From NCBI GenBank assembly GCA_046542255.1, contig JBKHBT010000057.1:1-21294 (forward strand): a stretch of DNA of 21,294 nucleotides. Reading direction: 5' to 3'. A model generated the notes under the pieces. That model saw nothing but the letters and a program-made list of their open reading frames with translations. It searched no databases and was not told the DNA's origin. Position 1 is the first letter of the stretch. Every line of letters starts with the position of its first letter. This DNA comes from JBKHBT01 sp046542255 (GTDB lineage: Bacteria; UBP14; UBA6098; JBKHBT01). The translations under genes and the position numbers were made by a program. Positions 1 to 8,117 of this stretch are shown one piece after another.

Positions 1-196
1 GCACTACGATTTGGTATAATATCTTTTGGTATGATTTGGATTGTGTAGGGGCAACCCTTGCGGTTGCCCCTTTTTTTATCGTATGAATAATTTACATCAC
101 GGTTTTTCGGGTACCCGCAAGGGGTAGCACTACGATTTGGTATAATATCTTTTGGTATGATTTGGATTGTGTAGGGGCAACGCTTGCGGTTGCCCA
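1..196. repeat. Direct repeat pair, about 69 bp, each with a hairpin
   Basis: Positions 1-69 and 127-195 are identical except at 56/182 (C versus G). Each copy ends in a GC-rich hairpin. In copy 1 the stem pairs 47-56 with 62-71 around a 5-base loop; in copy 2 only 175-181 pairs with 189-195. Each copy also holds two near-identical short words (TTTGGTATAAT and TTTGGTATGAT). Between the copies, 110-126 holds a related hairpin-like segment whose reverse complement resembles the CCCTTGCGG core. GTAGGGGC-type hairpins are seen as dispersed repeats in many bacterial genomes; that this belongs to such a family is from memory, not shown here. The window starts exactly at the repeat start, so the true left border is unknown. 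Confidence 0.85.
47..77 (+). terminator. Rho-independent terminator-like hairpin
   Basis: A perfect 10-bp stem (47-56 with 62-71, loop 57-61) is followed by a run of T at 71-77, the form of an intrinsic terminator on the plus strand. No plus-strand gene inside the window reads into it, so it would serve a gene left of the window. It is also part of the direct repeat, and the second copy lacks the long T run, so it may simply be a repeat hairpin that resembles a terminator. Confidence 0.5.
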
Positions 197-229
197 TTTT
201 GGTTAGGTAGATTAACATGAAAAGAATAC

Positions 230-1078
230 CTAATTACACCCAATTTGCTCAATCACATTCAGAATATTGCGATTTTGTGGTGATATCCTTAATGCCATAT
301 TGAGATTATTGCACGCCAAATTGTTATTCCCAGAACGAGCATGGGCAATCCCCAAAAGATGGAAAATCGCAAAAGCAACCTCATTATTATGGAGATAATT
401 ACTATGCGTTTTTAAATCATATTTGGATAAATCATCTATGGTGATCTCTTTCGACAGAATATCTTCGATTAATGGAACTTCGGAAGGATTATCATATTTA
501 TTGAATCTTTTGGCATATCTAAGGCTGGCAATATAATGCGTCTTTAGATCAAAATATTTATCTTTGCTTTTTTCAATATAGTATAAAGCAGAATCACTTT
601 CGCCAATATCAAGATATAGATTCCCCAGATAGAAAAGGCCGCTGGATGGATTAGTCGAGGTTTCAATAGCCTTTTTAAAAGCATCTTTGGCCTCTTTGAA
701 CTGGCGATTTTCTATATAAATAAAGGCCAAATTTTCATAAGCCTTATGTACAAGAAAAGGGTCATGCTTTATACTCTTTTTGAGATTTTTTTCTGCTTTT
801 TGCAGCTTATTTTGAGATAGTAAAGCTTCGCCAAGCCCCAAATAGGCATTTCCATTTGTGGAATCAATTTCGATTGCATATTGGTATAATGAAATTGCTT
901 CATCAAAGTGGGCATTATCTTTTTTATAATTTGCTGTTTCTGAAAGGTTTCTCGAAACATCGGTTTTCTCTTTTTTATTAAGAAATTCCAACCAATCGGG
1001 ATTGATAAGTGTCATTATTCCTACAAAAATCAGAAATAGCCAGGTTATAAGTAAAAAATATGTGATTATTTTCTTCAT
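230..1078 (-). CDS. Membrane-anchored TPR protein
   Basis: 282 aa. Residues about 5-25 form one strongly hydrophobic helix with a KK start, so the protein is probably anchored in the inner membrane with the rest exported or facing the periplasm. After a linker, tetratricopeptide repeats are visible at about 44-75, 78-109, 113-146, 148-175 and 236-269, with the usual helix-turn-helix spacing and A/G/Y positions. TPRs are protein-interaction scaffolds, and no catalytic motif is seen. The ATG lies one base after the stop of the upstream gene and has GAGGT as ribosome binding site, so the two are an operon and probably translationally coupled. This suggests that it works with the VanZ-like/Mth938-like membrane protein. 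The exact role is unknown. Confidence 0.85.
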   Translation of the reverse strand: MKKIITYFLLITWLFLIFVGIMTLINPDWLEFLNKKEKTDVSRNLSETANYKKDNAHFDEAISLYQYAIEIDSTNGNAYLGLGEALLSQNKLQKAEKNLKKSIKHDPFLVHKAYENLAFIYIENRQFKEAKDAFKKAIETSTNPSSGLFYLGNLYLDIGESDSALYYIEKSKDKYFDLKTHYIASLRYAKRFNKYDNPSEVPLIEDILSKEITIDDLSKYDLKTHSNYLHNNEVAFAIFHLLGIAHARSGNNNLACNNLNMALRISPQNRNILNVIEQIGCN

Positions 1079-1079
1079 T

Positions 1080-2306
1080 TTACCTCGAATTATGAATAAC
1101 TATTGCAACCTTTTTGCCTGTATCTTTTAATCTATTATATAATTTACATGCTTCTGGTGTTTTCTTTACAATTATCTGCGTACAATCATCGAGAAATGGA
1201 TTATAACCGAATTTGACAGGCGCATCGCTTATTCCCTGACCACCTTTTCCGCTCGTACCGGAAGATACAATCAAAATATCTGCCTGCTGGCGCAATAGAG
1301 CTTTCCGGTCCTGTACAGTGAAGAATTTCTTTTTGTCGACAAATCGAAAGCCGTCATCCGGAGATATAAGAATATCAAAATAACACAAAGGGATGCCTTT
1401 ATACATTACTAAATTTTGATTTAGAAATTTAAGATTCTCATCACTATTACCCAAATATGAAATACCTGTCGAAATAATCATAAGGGCAATAAGGCAAAGC
1501 AGAATAATCCTGAAGAACTTGATTTGCGAGAAATGAATCAATAAAACCAATACAACCGATGTAATTATCGAACTCAAGATTACAAAAGGGACAAAATGAA
1601 ATGCGGTATGCATCGAGCTAATTATTAGAAAGATAAAATTGAAAATCGCAAAAAATACAAGAAGCGACAATCCGCTCTTAAGATAATGCCTGAAACTTTT
1701 CCGTGTGATTTTCCATCCATCTTTTGTTATATTTTTCCCCTGGTCATAGAAAAAGAAAATGGCTACAAGCCCCATGATAATTCCCCAGCCATCCTTAGCG
1801 ATATCGCTGAGATCGAAAACCCTTGAAGACAAAAAATACTGGAAAGTCTCATCGAAGCTGGAAAGGCCAATAGCAACTAGATAGGTTGTGAAAATAAATT
1901 TACCATTATTCTTCAAAGGCCTATCATAAGCACGATAGAAAAAAAATGAAAATAATCCATATGCAATGTAATGCCAGTTATTCTGCAAATCATAGAAATC
2001 ATTGCTCGAATAAAAATCGGAAATATTCTGTCCCAGAACAATCATAATAAATACCACCAGAAGACTAACTATACGATAAAAAGTTAGCTTTCTGATGTAA
2101 AGAATTGCAAATACAATACACAAAAGCGCGAAAACTCCAAAAACCACAGGGATATCGATGCCTAAAAGATTTACCTTCCAATGAGATAGCTCGCTTATTG
2201 ACCTTTGCAAATAATTCTGGAGCATAATAAAAGGTGTGAATATAAGAAGCAAAGCATATAATACTGCATGTAGCTTGGGACTATTTAAATCGATAAATCC
2301 TTTCAT
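1080..2306 (-). CDS. Polytopic membrane protein: VanZ-like domain fused to Mth938-like domain
   Basis: 408 aa, about eight or nine hydrophobic segments between residues 12 and 285, then a soluble tail. Residues about 85-187 look like the VanZ-like family: a QN pair (93-94), HY (112-113), DE..Q (152-156), R162, and D165/D168 before a final helix. The tail, about 302-406, resembles Mth938-like (DUF498) domains: a strand ending in ILIVSSGTSG, then TPEACKLYNRL and a closing VAIVIH strand, although the usual final TC is SR here. VanZ-like proteins are membrane proteins, some linked to teicoplanin resistance; Mth938-like proteins have no settled bacterial function. The start is the only good ATG; no clear Shine-Dalgarno is seen. 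It is followed at one base by the TPR gene. Domain assignments are by eye. Confidence 0.7.
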   Translation of the reverse strand: MKGFIDLNSPKLHAVLYALLLIFTPFIMLQNYLQRSISELSHWKVNLLGIDIPVVFGVFALLCIVFAILYIRKLTFYRIVSLLVVFIMIVLGQNISDFYSSNDFYDLQNNWHYIAYGLFSFFFYRAYDRPLKNNGKFIFTTYLVAIGLSSFDETFQYFLSSRVFDLSDIAKDGWGIIMGLVAIFFFYDQGKNITKDGWKITRKSFRHYLKSGLSLLVFFAIFNFIFLIISSMHTAFHFVPFVILSSIITSVVLVLLIHFSQIKFFRIILLCLIALMIISTGISYLGNSDENLKFLNQNLVMYKGIPLCYFDILISPDDGFRFVDKKKFFTVQDRKALLRQQADILIVSSGTSGKGGQGISDAPVKFGYNPFLDDCTQIIVKKTPEACKLYNRLKDTGKKVAIVIHNSR

Positions 2307-2497
2307 AATTATGTAATTTATGTTAATTATGGAGACTTGGAAAGGATAATTTTTATTTAGCGATGATTTGGATGCTCTTTTTTTTATGAGATGCTGAGAG
2401 ATATATTATAAAAGAAACTAAAAGTCAAAGTGCTCGGTTCAAAGCCTTGTCGGATTTTGGATTTTTCCGGGCCTTAAGTTTGAATATTTTACTCTTT

Positions 2498-3880
2498 CTA
2501 TATCCCCAATTTTATCAGATTAGCTGGCGAAAGAGTTTTCTCAATTTGATCTTCGGTAGCACCAAAATCGAGAAGAGCCTCGCGAATCGGCATACCTGTG
2601 GTTTTCGAAAGCTTCACTGCCTTTTCCACATTCTCATAGCCGATTACGGGTACCATAGCAGAAGCAAATGCAATTGAATTTTCGAGATTTTGCTGGCATC
2701 TTGTTTCATTTACATCTACATCTATGATGCATTTGGAATAGAGCATTTTTACAGCTCCGCTAAGGCCATCGAGCTGATCGAGCAGGCACCATCCTGCAAG
2801 AGGAAAAAACTGCGAGAGCTGAAGATTACCCATTCCGATCGCATGTGAAAGTGTATTATTATGAGAAATCGCTTTAAGCGCCATTTGCGACACATATTCG
2901 GGAATAACAGGATTTACCTTGCCCGGCATAATCGATGAACCTGCCTGCATTGCTGGAAGCTCTAATTCGCCAACCGGTGGCGATGACATATAACGCAAGT
3001 CGCTGGATATTTTCATTAGATTTGTTGCCAAAGCAGAAAGAATCCCGGAAACCTCCACGATAGCGTCCTGATTAGATGTTGCTTCGACAGGATTGTCTGC
3101 CCTTGTTAGTGGAAGGCCGGAAAATCTTCGTAGAATTTCGATTACCTTGAAGATATATTTACGAGTTGCGCCTATTCCTGTTCCGACTGCTGTGCCGCCG
3201 ATATTAACTATTTTGAGCCTTTCGATACATTTGAAGATGCGCCACCTGTCACGAGATGTGGACTCGCCCCATGTCGAAAATATCTGGCCCATAGTAACAG
3301 GTACTGCATCCTGGAGTTGAGTCCTTGCAACTGTTACGATATCTGCAAATTCATGTTCTTTGTCCTGAAGGCGAGCCTGAAGAGTTGTGAGATAGCCTTC
3401 GAGACGCTCCAGCATCCAAAGTGCCGCAATACGAGTGGCAGTAGGGAAGGTGTCATTAGTCGATTGATGGAGATTGACAGTATTCAAAGGATGAACAGGG
3501 TCATAATCGCCGACTTTCTTGCCGAGTTTCATATTTGCAAGATTTGCAATCACTTCATTGAAATTCATATTGATAGAGGTGCCTGCTCCACCAGAAAGAG
3601 GATTTACAACAATTTGGTCGTGATATTTGCCAGATTCGATTTCTTCACAGCTCTGGATTATCGCATTTGCAATTCCTTCAGAAATCGCTTTGTTTTCAAG
3701 ATTTGCCATAGCAGCTGCGCGTTTGACCATCGCATAAGCTCGAATAAAATCCTTATGAAATCTATGGGCATCGATAGGGAAATTTTCTATTGCTCTTTGC
3801 GTATGAGCGCCCCAAAGACCACTATCATCTATTGCTATGTCGCCGAGAAGGTCTTTTTCTGTTCGCAATTTATTGCTCAT
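2498..3880 (-). CDS. aspA: Aspartate ammonia-lyase (aspartase/fumarase superfamily)
   Basis: 460 aa, full length for the family. It cleaves aspartate to fumarate and ammonia (or hydrates fumarate if it is a fumarase) in the cytoplasm as a homotetramer. Family motifs in order: HTQRAIENF (26-34), GGAGTSINMN (97-106), QSTND (139-143), RTQLQDAVP (186-194) and the signature loop GSSIMPGKVNPV (314-325) with the catalytic serine. The Q in RTQLQDAVP favours aspartase, since fumarases usually have H there. The ATG at 3878-3880 has AAGGAGA upstream. It is transcribed alone: 190 bp separate it from the next gene and no neighbour is in the same pathway. The superfamily is certain; the choice of aspartase over class II fumarase is likely but not proven. 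Confidence 0.78.
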   Translation of the reverse strand: MSNKLRTEKDLLGDIAIDDSGLWGAHTQRAIENFPIDAHRFHKDFIRAYAMVKRAAAMANLENKAISEGIANAIIQSCEEIESGKYHDQIVVNPLSGGAGTSINMNFNEVIANLANMKLGKKVGDYDPVHPLNTVNLHQSTNDTFPTATRIAALWMLERLEGYLTTLQARLQDKEHEFADIVTVARTQLQDAVPVTMGQIFSTWGESTSRDRWRIFKCIERLKIVNIGGTAVGTGIGATRKYIFKVIEILRRFSGLPLTRADNPVEATSNQDAIVEVSGILSALATNLMKISSDLRYMSSPPVGELELPAMQAGSSIMPGKVNPVIPEYVSQMALKAISHNNTLSHAIGMGNLQLSQFFPLAGWCLLDQLDGLSGAVKMLYSKCIIDVDVNETRCQQNLENSIAFASAMVPVIGYENVEKAVKLSKTTGMPIREALLDFGATEDQIEKTLSPANLIKLGI

Positions 3881-4014
3881 AATATCTCCTTAATCATTTT
3901 CAAAATACCAATTTATGCAAATGGGGTAGAATAGTGCAAATCTTTTCTTATGATTTATTTAGATAGATAATTTTATTATTTAGGTAATAAGAATAGTGCT
4001 TATGCTTTACAGAT

Positions 4015-4518
4015 TTATTGACTATTATCCCTTTTGTTATTCTTAATGCCATTTTCGATCAAGGATATGACTTTTCTGCTATTTTTACTAACAAAAACGA
4101 GTTCATCAAAATCATTTTGCTTTGTTTTTACCGAAATCCGGCCATACCAGATTGGCATGAAAGTAAGATATGTCTTGTCTCTATCGATCCCATAGCCAGA
4201 GCCGATGTTAGAATAGGTTGACATATATCTTTTATCTAAAGATACAGAGGTAATCTCATTGAAACCGATTATTTCTTCATAACGGCCATATTTGATATAT
4301 ATTCCATTATTATCGATTCTCGTATATAGCCTAATGGGAACAACGGCAAAAGCCAGGAGAATCATAAAGGCATAAACAACCAAAACTACCATAAAATCAA
4401 TATTTACACCAAGAAAAAACCTGGCGATGAGTATCGATATAAAAATGGCTATAAATATACCGAAAATAATAACCAAAAGCCGTGTATAGATATTTTCTTC
4501 ATAGATAATTTTGGACAC
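4015..4518 (-). CDS. Small membrane protein with PH-like C-terminal domain
   Basis: 167 aa. Two hydrophobic helices at about 12-36 and 41-62 form a hairpin, followed by a basic stretch (IRLYTRIDNNG) and a beta-rich domain at about 66-160 ending in a helix. That order is typical of bacterial PH-like domain (bPH/DUF-type) membrane proteins, where the tail sits at the cytoplasmic face. I do not recognise a named family or a catalytic motif. The start codon is GTG (4516-4518), supported by AAAGGAGA five bases upstream. A candidate promoter lies at 4542-4571, so it is probably a single-gene transcript. Confidence 0.7.
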   Translation of the reverse strand: MSKIIYEENIYTRLLVIIFGIFIAIFISILIARFFLGVNIDFMVVLVVYAFMILLAFAVVPIRLYTRIDNNGIYIKYGRYEEIIGFNEITSVSLDKRYMSTYSNIGSGYGIDRDKTYLTFMPIWYGRISVKTKQNDFDELVFVSKNSRKVISLIENGIKNNKRDNSQ

Positions 4519-4541
4519 AGTATCTCCTTTTGAATGTAACT

Positions 4542-4571
4542 ATAATTAAAGTGATAATATCGATTTGTCAA
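4542..4571 (-). promoter_or_regulatory. Candidate sigma70 promoter of the PH-like protein gene
   Basis: On the minus strand a perfect TTGACA (4566-4571) is followed after 18 bases by AATTAT (4542-4547, four of six matches). Transcription would start near 4535, leaving a short leader that holds the AAAGGAGA ribosome site before the GTG at 4518. The -10 box is weak and the DNA is AT-rich, so this is only a candidate. Confidence 0.45.
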
Positions 4572-4644
4572 TAAAAAAGAATATTATCTCCTGTAAAGCC
4601 GTAAATGTAATATGTATAATCTAACAGCTTTACCGCTTTGTAAT

Positions 4645-4806
4645 CAACGCAGAGCGTTGGTCCCCATGCGTTCCACGCGGAGCGATGGAACGAGGATAGG
4701 GATTGCTATTCAATTTGGTTAGTTCAAAATGCTCTGCAGTCTATCCACCTCATTCCAGCGCTCTGCGTGGAATGAATCCCTAATAACGCTCCGCGTTGAT
4801 TTTTTT
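4645..4806. repeat. Nested hairpin element in inverted-repeat layout
   Basis: Four short hairpins share a CGC-(A/G)GA-GCG core: 4645-4659 (CAACGC/GCGTTG), 4669-4692 (CGTTCCA/TGGAACG plus CGC/GCG), 4751-4774 (CATTCCA/TGGAATG plus CGC/GCG, one bulged base) and 4785-4797 (AACGC/GCGTT). The left half (about 4642-4706) and the reverse complement of the right half (about 4736-4800) align with one another over about 65 bases, so the element as a whole is an imperfect inverted repeat around a 30-base centre. It ends in a T run (4800-4806). It lies between divergent genes, so it is not needed as a terminator for either. It is probably a dispersed REP/MITE-like element. Confidence 0.8.
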
Positions 4807-4990
4807 TAGAAAAATGAAAACCCCGTAACAGCACATTTTCTCTTCTAAATCAAGATATACATAATTTGTAGTTTGCACAGTTTATATAATGAAATGGATT
4901 TCCATATGTTTTAGCAAGGAAGTATGACAATGCGGAACAACGCATTGACTTATTTGAAAAGCAATTAGGTAAATATGTGAATTTAAAAAC

Positions 4991-5018
4991 TTGTAAATCT
5001 CAGAGAATCTTTTATATT
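4991..5018 (+). promoter_or_regulatory. Candidate promoter close to the start codon of the TudS/DUF1722 gene
   Basis: TTGTAA (4991-4996, four of six), 16-base spacer, TATATT (5013-5018, five of six). The expected transcription start, 6-8 bases downstream, falls on or next to the ATG at 5027. The gene has no Shine-Dalgarno, so a leaderless or nearly leaderless mRNA is possible. An overlapping TATATT at 5018-5023 is an alternative. Confidence 0.4.
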
Positions 5019-5026
5019 ATATTGTA

Positions 5027-5980
5027 ATGAAAAGAGAATTTACAAAACCAACGGTTCTATTTAGCAGATGTCTTGGTTTCGAAGCATGCCGATGGAATGG
5101 TGTGATGATTAAATCACCGGAGGCCCAGAAGCTGCGAGAATATGTCCATGTTATCACGGTTTGTCCTGAAAAAGACATTGGCTTGGGCGTTCCCAGAAAG
5201 CCAATTCGGCTGATAAAGCCAGAGGACGAGGTCCGGCTTGTGCAATCCGAGACCGGAGAAGACATTACAGAGAAAATGGCCGAATATTGCGAAAATTTCC
5301 TTGATATGTTGCCGGATGCGGATGGTTTTGTACTCAAAAATCGTTCTCCGACCTGCGGTATTAATGCTGTCAAGATTTACAAAAGCCATGGAAAATCTCC
5401 GGTTGCAGGCCACACTGCCGGCATTTTCGGGCAAATGATAATAGATCGATTTCCATTTCTGGCCATCGAAGATGAAGGCAGATTAAATGATATTCATATT
5501 CGAGAACATTTTTTTACCAAGCTCTTTACGCTCGCAGATTTTCATCAGGTCGAAGAATCAGGTGAGATGGCAAAGCTGGTCGATTTCCAGGCAAGAAATA
5601 AATTGCTACTTTTGGCATACAATCAGGAAAAAATGAGAGTCCTCGGCAAGATTGCGGCCAATCATGATAAATTGCCTTTCGATGATATAATTACTGATTA
5701 TGCTAACGTTTTGTATGAAGGATTATCAAAGCCGTATAAAATTGGCCCGGTTATCAATGTATTACAACATGCTTTCGGCTATGTGTCAGAAAAGCTTTCA
5801 TCGCGAGAAAAGGAATATTTCGAGATATCTCTTGAAAACTACCGCGAAAAGAAAATACCACTTTCCACCATACAAACCCTTATGAACTCCTGGATTATCC
5901 GCTTCGAAGTAGAATATCTTGAGCAACAGAGCTTCTTCGAGCCATTCCCAAATGAGCTTAAAGATATAAAATCGCCATAA
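5027..5980 (+). CDS. TudS-like (DUF523) plus DUF1722 two-domain protein
   Basis: 317 aa, soluble. Residues about 8-150 are a DUF523/TudS domain: RCLGFEACRWNG (14-25), CPEKDIGLGVPR (46-57) and SPTCG (107-111). C15, C46 and C110 are the conserved cysteines which in characterised TudS enzymes bind a [4Fe-4S] cluster used to desulfurate thiouracil-type bases. Residues about 184-310 are DUF1722 (the YbgA family domain), with the conserved NVLQHAFGY (244-252), a YR...IPL stretch and YLEQQ...PFPNEL at the end; its function is not established. The two-domain architecture is a known one. The gene stands alone between a hairpin-rich region and a convergent carboxyltransferase gene. Family assignment is confident; the substrate is inference. 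Confidence 0.85.
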   Translation: MKREFTKPTVLFSRCLGFEACRWNGVMIKSPEAQKLREYVHVITVCPEKDIGLGVPRKPIRLIKPEDEVRLVQSETGEDITEKMAEYCENFLDMLPDADGFVLKNRSPTCGINAVKIYKSHGKSPVAGHTAGIFGQMIIDRFPFLAIEDEGRLNDIHIREHFFTKLFTLADFHQVEESGEMAKLVDFQARNKLLLLAYNQEKMRVLGKIAANHDKLPFDDIITDYANVLYEGLSKPYKIGPVINVLQHAFGYVSEKLSSREKEYFEISLENYREKKIPLSTIQTLMNSWIIRFEVEYLEQQSFFEPFPNELKDIKSP

Positions 5981-6141
5981 TGCTTTCAGCAGCTATTATG
6001 AAAGATAGTATTTAATATTTATGTTCTTTTTGAGAGATTAGTTTTTTCTTTTTAGCCTTCCGAGCAGTTATCGCCTTCAATGGTTCAAGCTTCTCTAAAA
6101 TTGCCACAAAATATAGGGGCGAACATCTACGAACTCATGGA

Positions 6142-7833
6142 TTATAGAATAATCTCTTCTTCATCCGGCAATGATTGATAATCACCGGTAATGCCGCTGA
6201 GCAGCTCGGAGAAACGCTTTTTTTCTTTTTCGAATATCCTGGCACTTTGCTTTTCGGTCGTTTCTTGATATTCTTTTTCGCGCCTTTCGCGAAGGAAGCC
6301 TTTGGCAACTGCAGGGAAAAGCTCGAGAAGCAGCTCTTCCTTTTCTGTCATAGCCAGCTTGACACCTTCGCCAAATTCGGGCAATTCAGGATTTTCCTGC
6401 CACTCATGTTTGGATGTATCATATGGTTTTTCTTCACGGTTGCCAGTGATCTTTTCTCGGAAATCCGGGTCGATTGGCACCGGAGTTGTACCATAACCGC
6501 CCTCTACAAGTTGAACAAATTGCGATGTCAAAGAAGAATAGCGCTCATTGCCCTTAACAGCATCTATTACATTATTAACCGCTTGAACACCGACAATCTG
6601 GCTGGTCGGCGTAACAAGTGGCGGTACTCCTGCTGCAACCCTGACTATCGGAACCTCATCGAGCACATCTGAGAGCAGATGACCTTTACCAGCAGCATCC
6701 AGTTGCGCCAACATATTTGAATACATACCACCCGGAATCTGTGCTTCTTTTACATGAGCATCCGGTTTCGGAAAATGGAAAAAGTCATTTATAGCATGTG
6801 TAAATTGAAGAAGTCGGCTGTGCTTATTCTGCTCGGCAGCTAAAATAGCCTGATCGAATAACATATCGATTTCATTCGGCAATTTGTCTTTCGAGATATC
6901 GAATTGCTTCGGGATAATTTTCATCTTGTCATATTCATGAAGTTCTTTGCGAATATGATAAAGTTCCTTATTGATTTTGGCAACGGCTTCCAGATTTACA
7001 TCGGTTTCGATGCCAAGTTTGTCGCAGAAAATCTGTATTAGCTCAAATGATGGGCCAGCAGGGCCTCCAGAAAAATTCAAAATGACTGTGTCGACAATAT
7101 CGGCACCATTAATGATAGCCATCAAGGCAGATGCAAGCCCATATCCAGGTGTACAATGAGAATGGTGATCGATAGGTACCTTTATCGTTTTCTTTAATTT
7201 CTGATACAGTGGTGCTGCCACAGATGGATGAATAAGGCCTGCCATATCCTTTATCGTAATTATATCTGCCCCCAAAGCTTCCAGCTCTTTCGCCTTATCA
7301 ACAAAATAATCGATATCAAAAACGGCCTTCGGGAATTTTTTGCCGGAGAAAAACCCCTTGATTCTATCAGCAAGGGTAATCTGCGGGTCGGTTGTGAAGC
7401 AGATGGCGCAATCGGTTTCGCCGCCATTTTCCTGCACTACCTTAATTGTGTACTTCATATTTTCGATATCATTCAGAGCATCAAAAATCCTCATGATATC
7501 TACGCCAGTTTCGATAGAATTTCTATTGAAGCCCTCTATTGCATGATCGGGATATGGATTATATCCGAATAGGTTTCTGCCACGAGAAAGTGCCGTAAGT
7601 TTAGATGCATCGCCAATGCCTTCTTTGATTTTGCGTAGTCTTTCCCATGGGTCTTCGCCGAGATAACGCATAGTAGAATCCGGTACGGCACCGCCCCAGA
7701 CTTCCATAGCATAGAAATTAGCATCACGATAGTAGGGCAGAACCCTATCGATTTGGTCCTGGTTCATGCGCGTGGCAAGCTGGGATTGCTGTCCATCGCG
7801 GAGTGTCAGGTCTCTGATTTTTATCTTTTTCAT
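6142..7833 (-). CDS. Biotin-dependent carboxyltransferase subunit (OadA/PycB/5S type), no biotin domain
   Basis: 563 aa. It is a TIM-barrel carboxyltransferase of the family that moves CO2 between carboxybiotin and pyruvate/oxaloacetate. Visible motifs: LRDGQQS (11-17) with metal ligand D13, TIKDMAGL (193-200) with the lysine (K195) that is carboxylated in the family, DHHSHCTPG (222-230) with the HxH metal pair (H224, H226), and a PYC/OADA conserved domain around IPGGMYSNM. About 20 extra residues (roughly 152-172) precede the IDYFVDKAKEL helix compared with the OadA pattern I know. The last 90 residues are charged and helical and contain no MKM biotinylation motif, so a separate biotin carrier is needed; none is in this window. 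It could belong to oxaloacetate decarboxylase, pyruvate carboxylase or methylmalonyl-CoA carboxytransferase. The ATG has GAGGA upstream. Single-gene transcript. Confidence 0.85.
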   Translation of the reverse strand: MKKIKIRDLTLRDGQQSQLATRMNQDQIDRVLPYYRDANFYAMEVWGGAVPDSTMRYLGEDPWERLRKIKEGIGDASKLTALSRGRNLFGYNPYPDHAIEGFNRNSIETGVDIMRIFDALNDIENMKYTIKVVQENGGETDCAICFTTDPQITLADRIKGFFSGKKFPKAVFDIDYFVDKAKELEALGADIITIKDMAGLIHPSVAAPLYQKLKKTIKVPIDHHSHCTPGYGLASALMAIINGADIVDTVILNFSGGPAGPSFELIQIFCDKLGIETDVNLEAVAKINKELYHIRKELHEYDKMKIIPKQFDISKDKLPNEIDMLFDQAILAAEQNKHSRLLQFTHAINDFFHFPKPDAHVKEAQIPGGMYSNMLAQLDAAGKGHLLSDVLDEVPIVRVAAGVPPLVTPTSQIVGVQAVNNVIDAVKGNERYSSLTSQFVQLVEGGYGTTPVPIDPDFREKITGNREEKPYDTSKHEWQENPELPEFGEGVKLAMTEKEELLLELFPAVAKGFLRERREKEYQETTEKQSARIFEKEKKRFSELLSGITGDYQSLPDEEEIIL

Positions 7834-8117
7834 TTTATCCTCGCTTGAAATATTACAATTATTTTTTGTTTATCGGTTTAATATTAAATGTATTAAGCCC
7901 ATCTCATTCTACAAGTTATGAATAAAATTTTGAAATTTCAAGCTAAATTTTCTTTTAACAATAGATGCGGATATTTTCATTTAAGATTATGTTTTAATAG
8001 TTTTGAAAAAAGAGAATAAAATAGATTTTTTTTTCCTATAGAAAATTATTTGGAATAATATAAAAATTGCTTTGTCAAATAGATAAAATGCTTTATTTTA
8101 CAAACTTGTTATGAAAG

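Larger units (their letters stand above)
4519..5026. other. 508-bp divergent intergenic region
   Basis: No convincing gene lies here. From left to right it holds the leader and candidate promoter of the minus-strand gene (4519-4571), a 7-bp inverted pair (4593-4599 with 4627-4633), the nested hairpin element (4645-4806), and an AT-rich stretch of about 180 bases ending in the candidate promoter of the TudS/DUF1722 gene. No RNA gene was recognised. Confidence 0.7.

Noticed and set aside
2380..2430. Promoter for the VanZ/Mth938 operon (TTGACT with TATAAT on the minus strand)
   Set aside because: The hexamers are only 12 bases apart, too close for sigma70; no better pair was found.
2430..2460. 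Possible tRNA T-arm (GGTTCAAAGCC)
   Set aside because: The arms do not pair to five bases and no acceptor or anticodon stem fits around it.
3317..3934. 205-aa open frame on the plus strand opposite the aspartase gene
   Set aside because: It lies fully antisense to a strongly conserved enzyme gene, has no domain-like sequence, and is cysteine- and phenylalanine-rich as shadow frames are.
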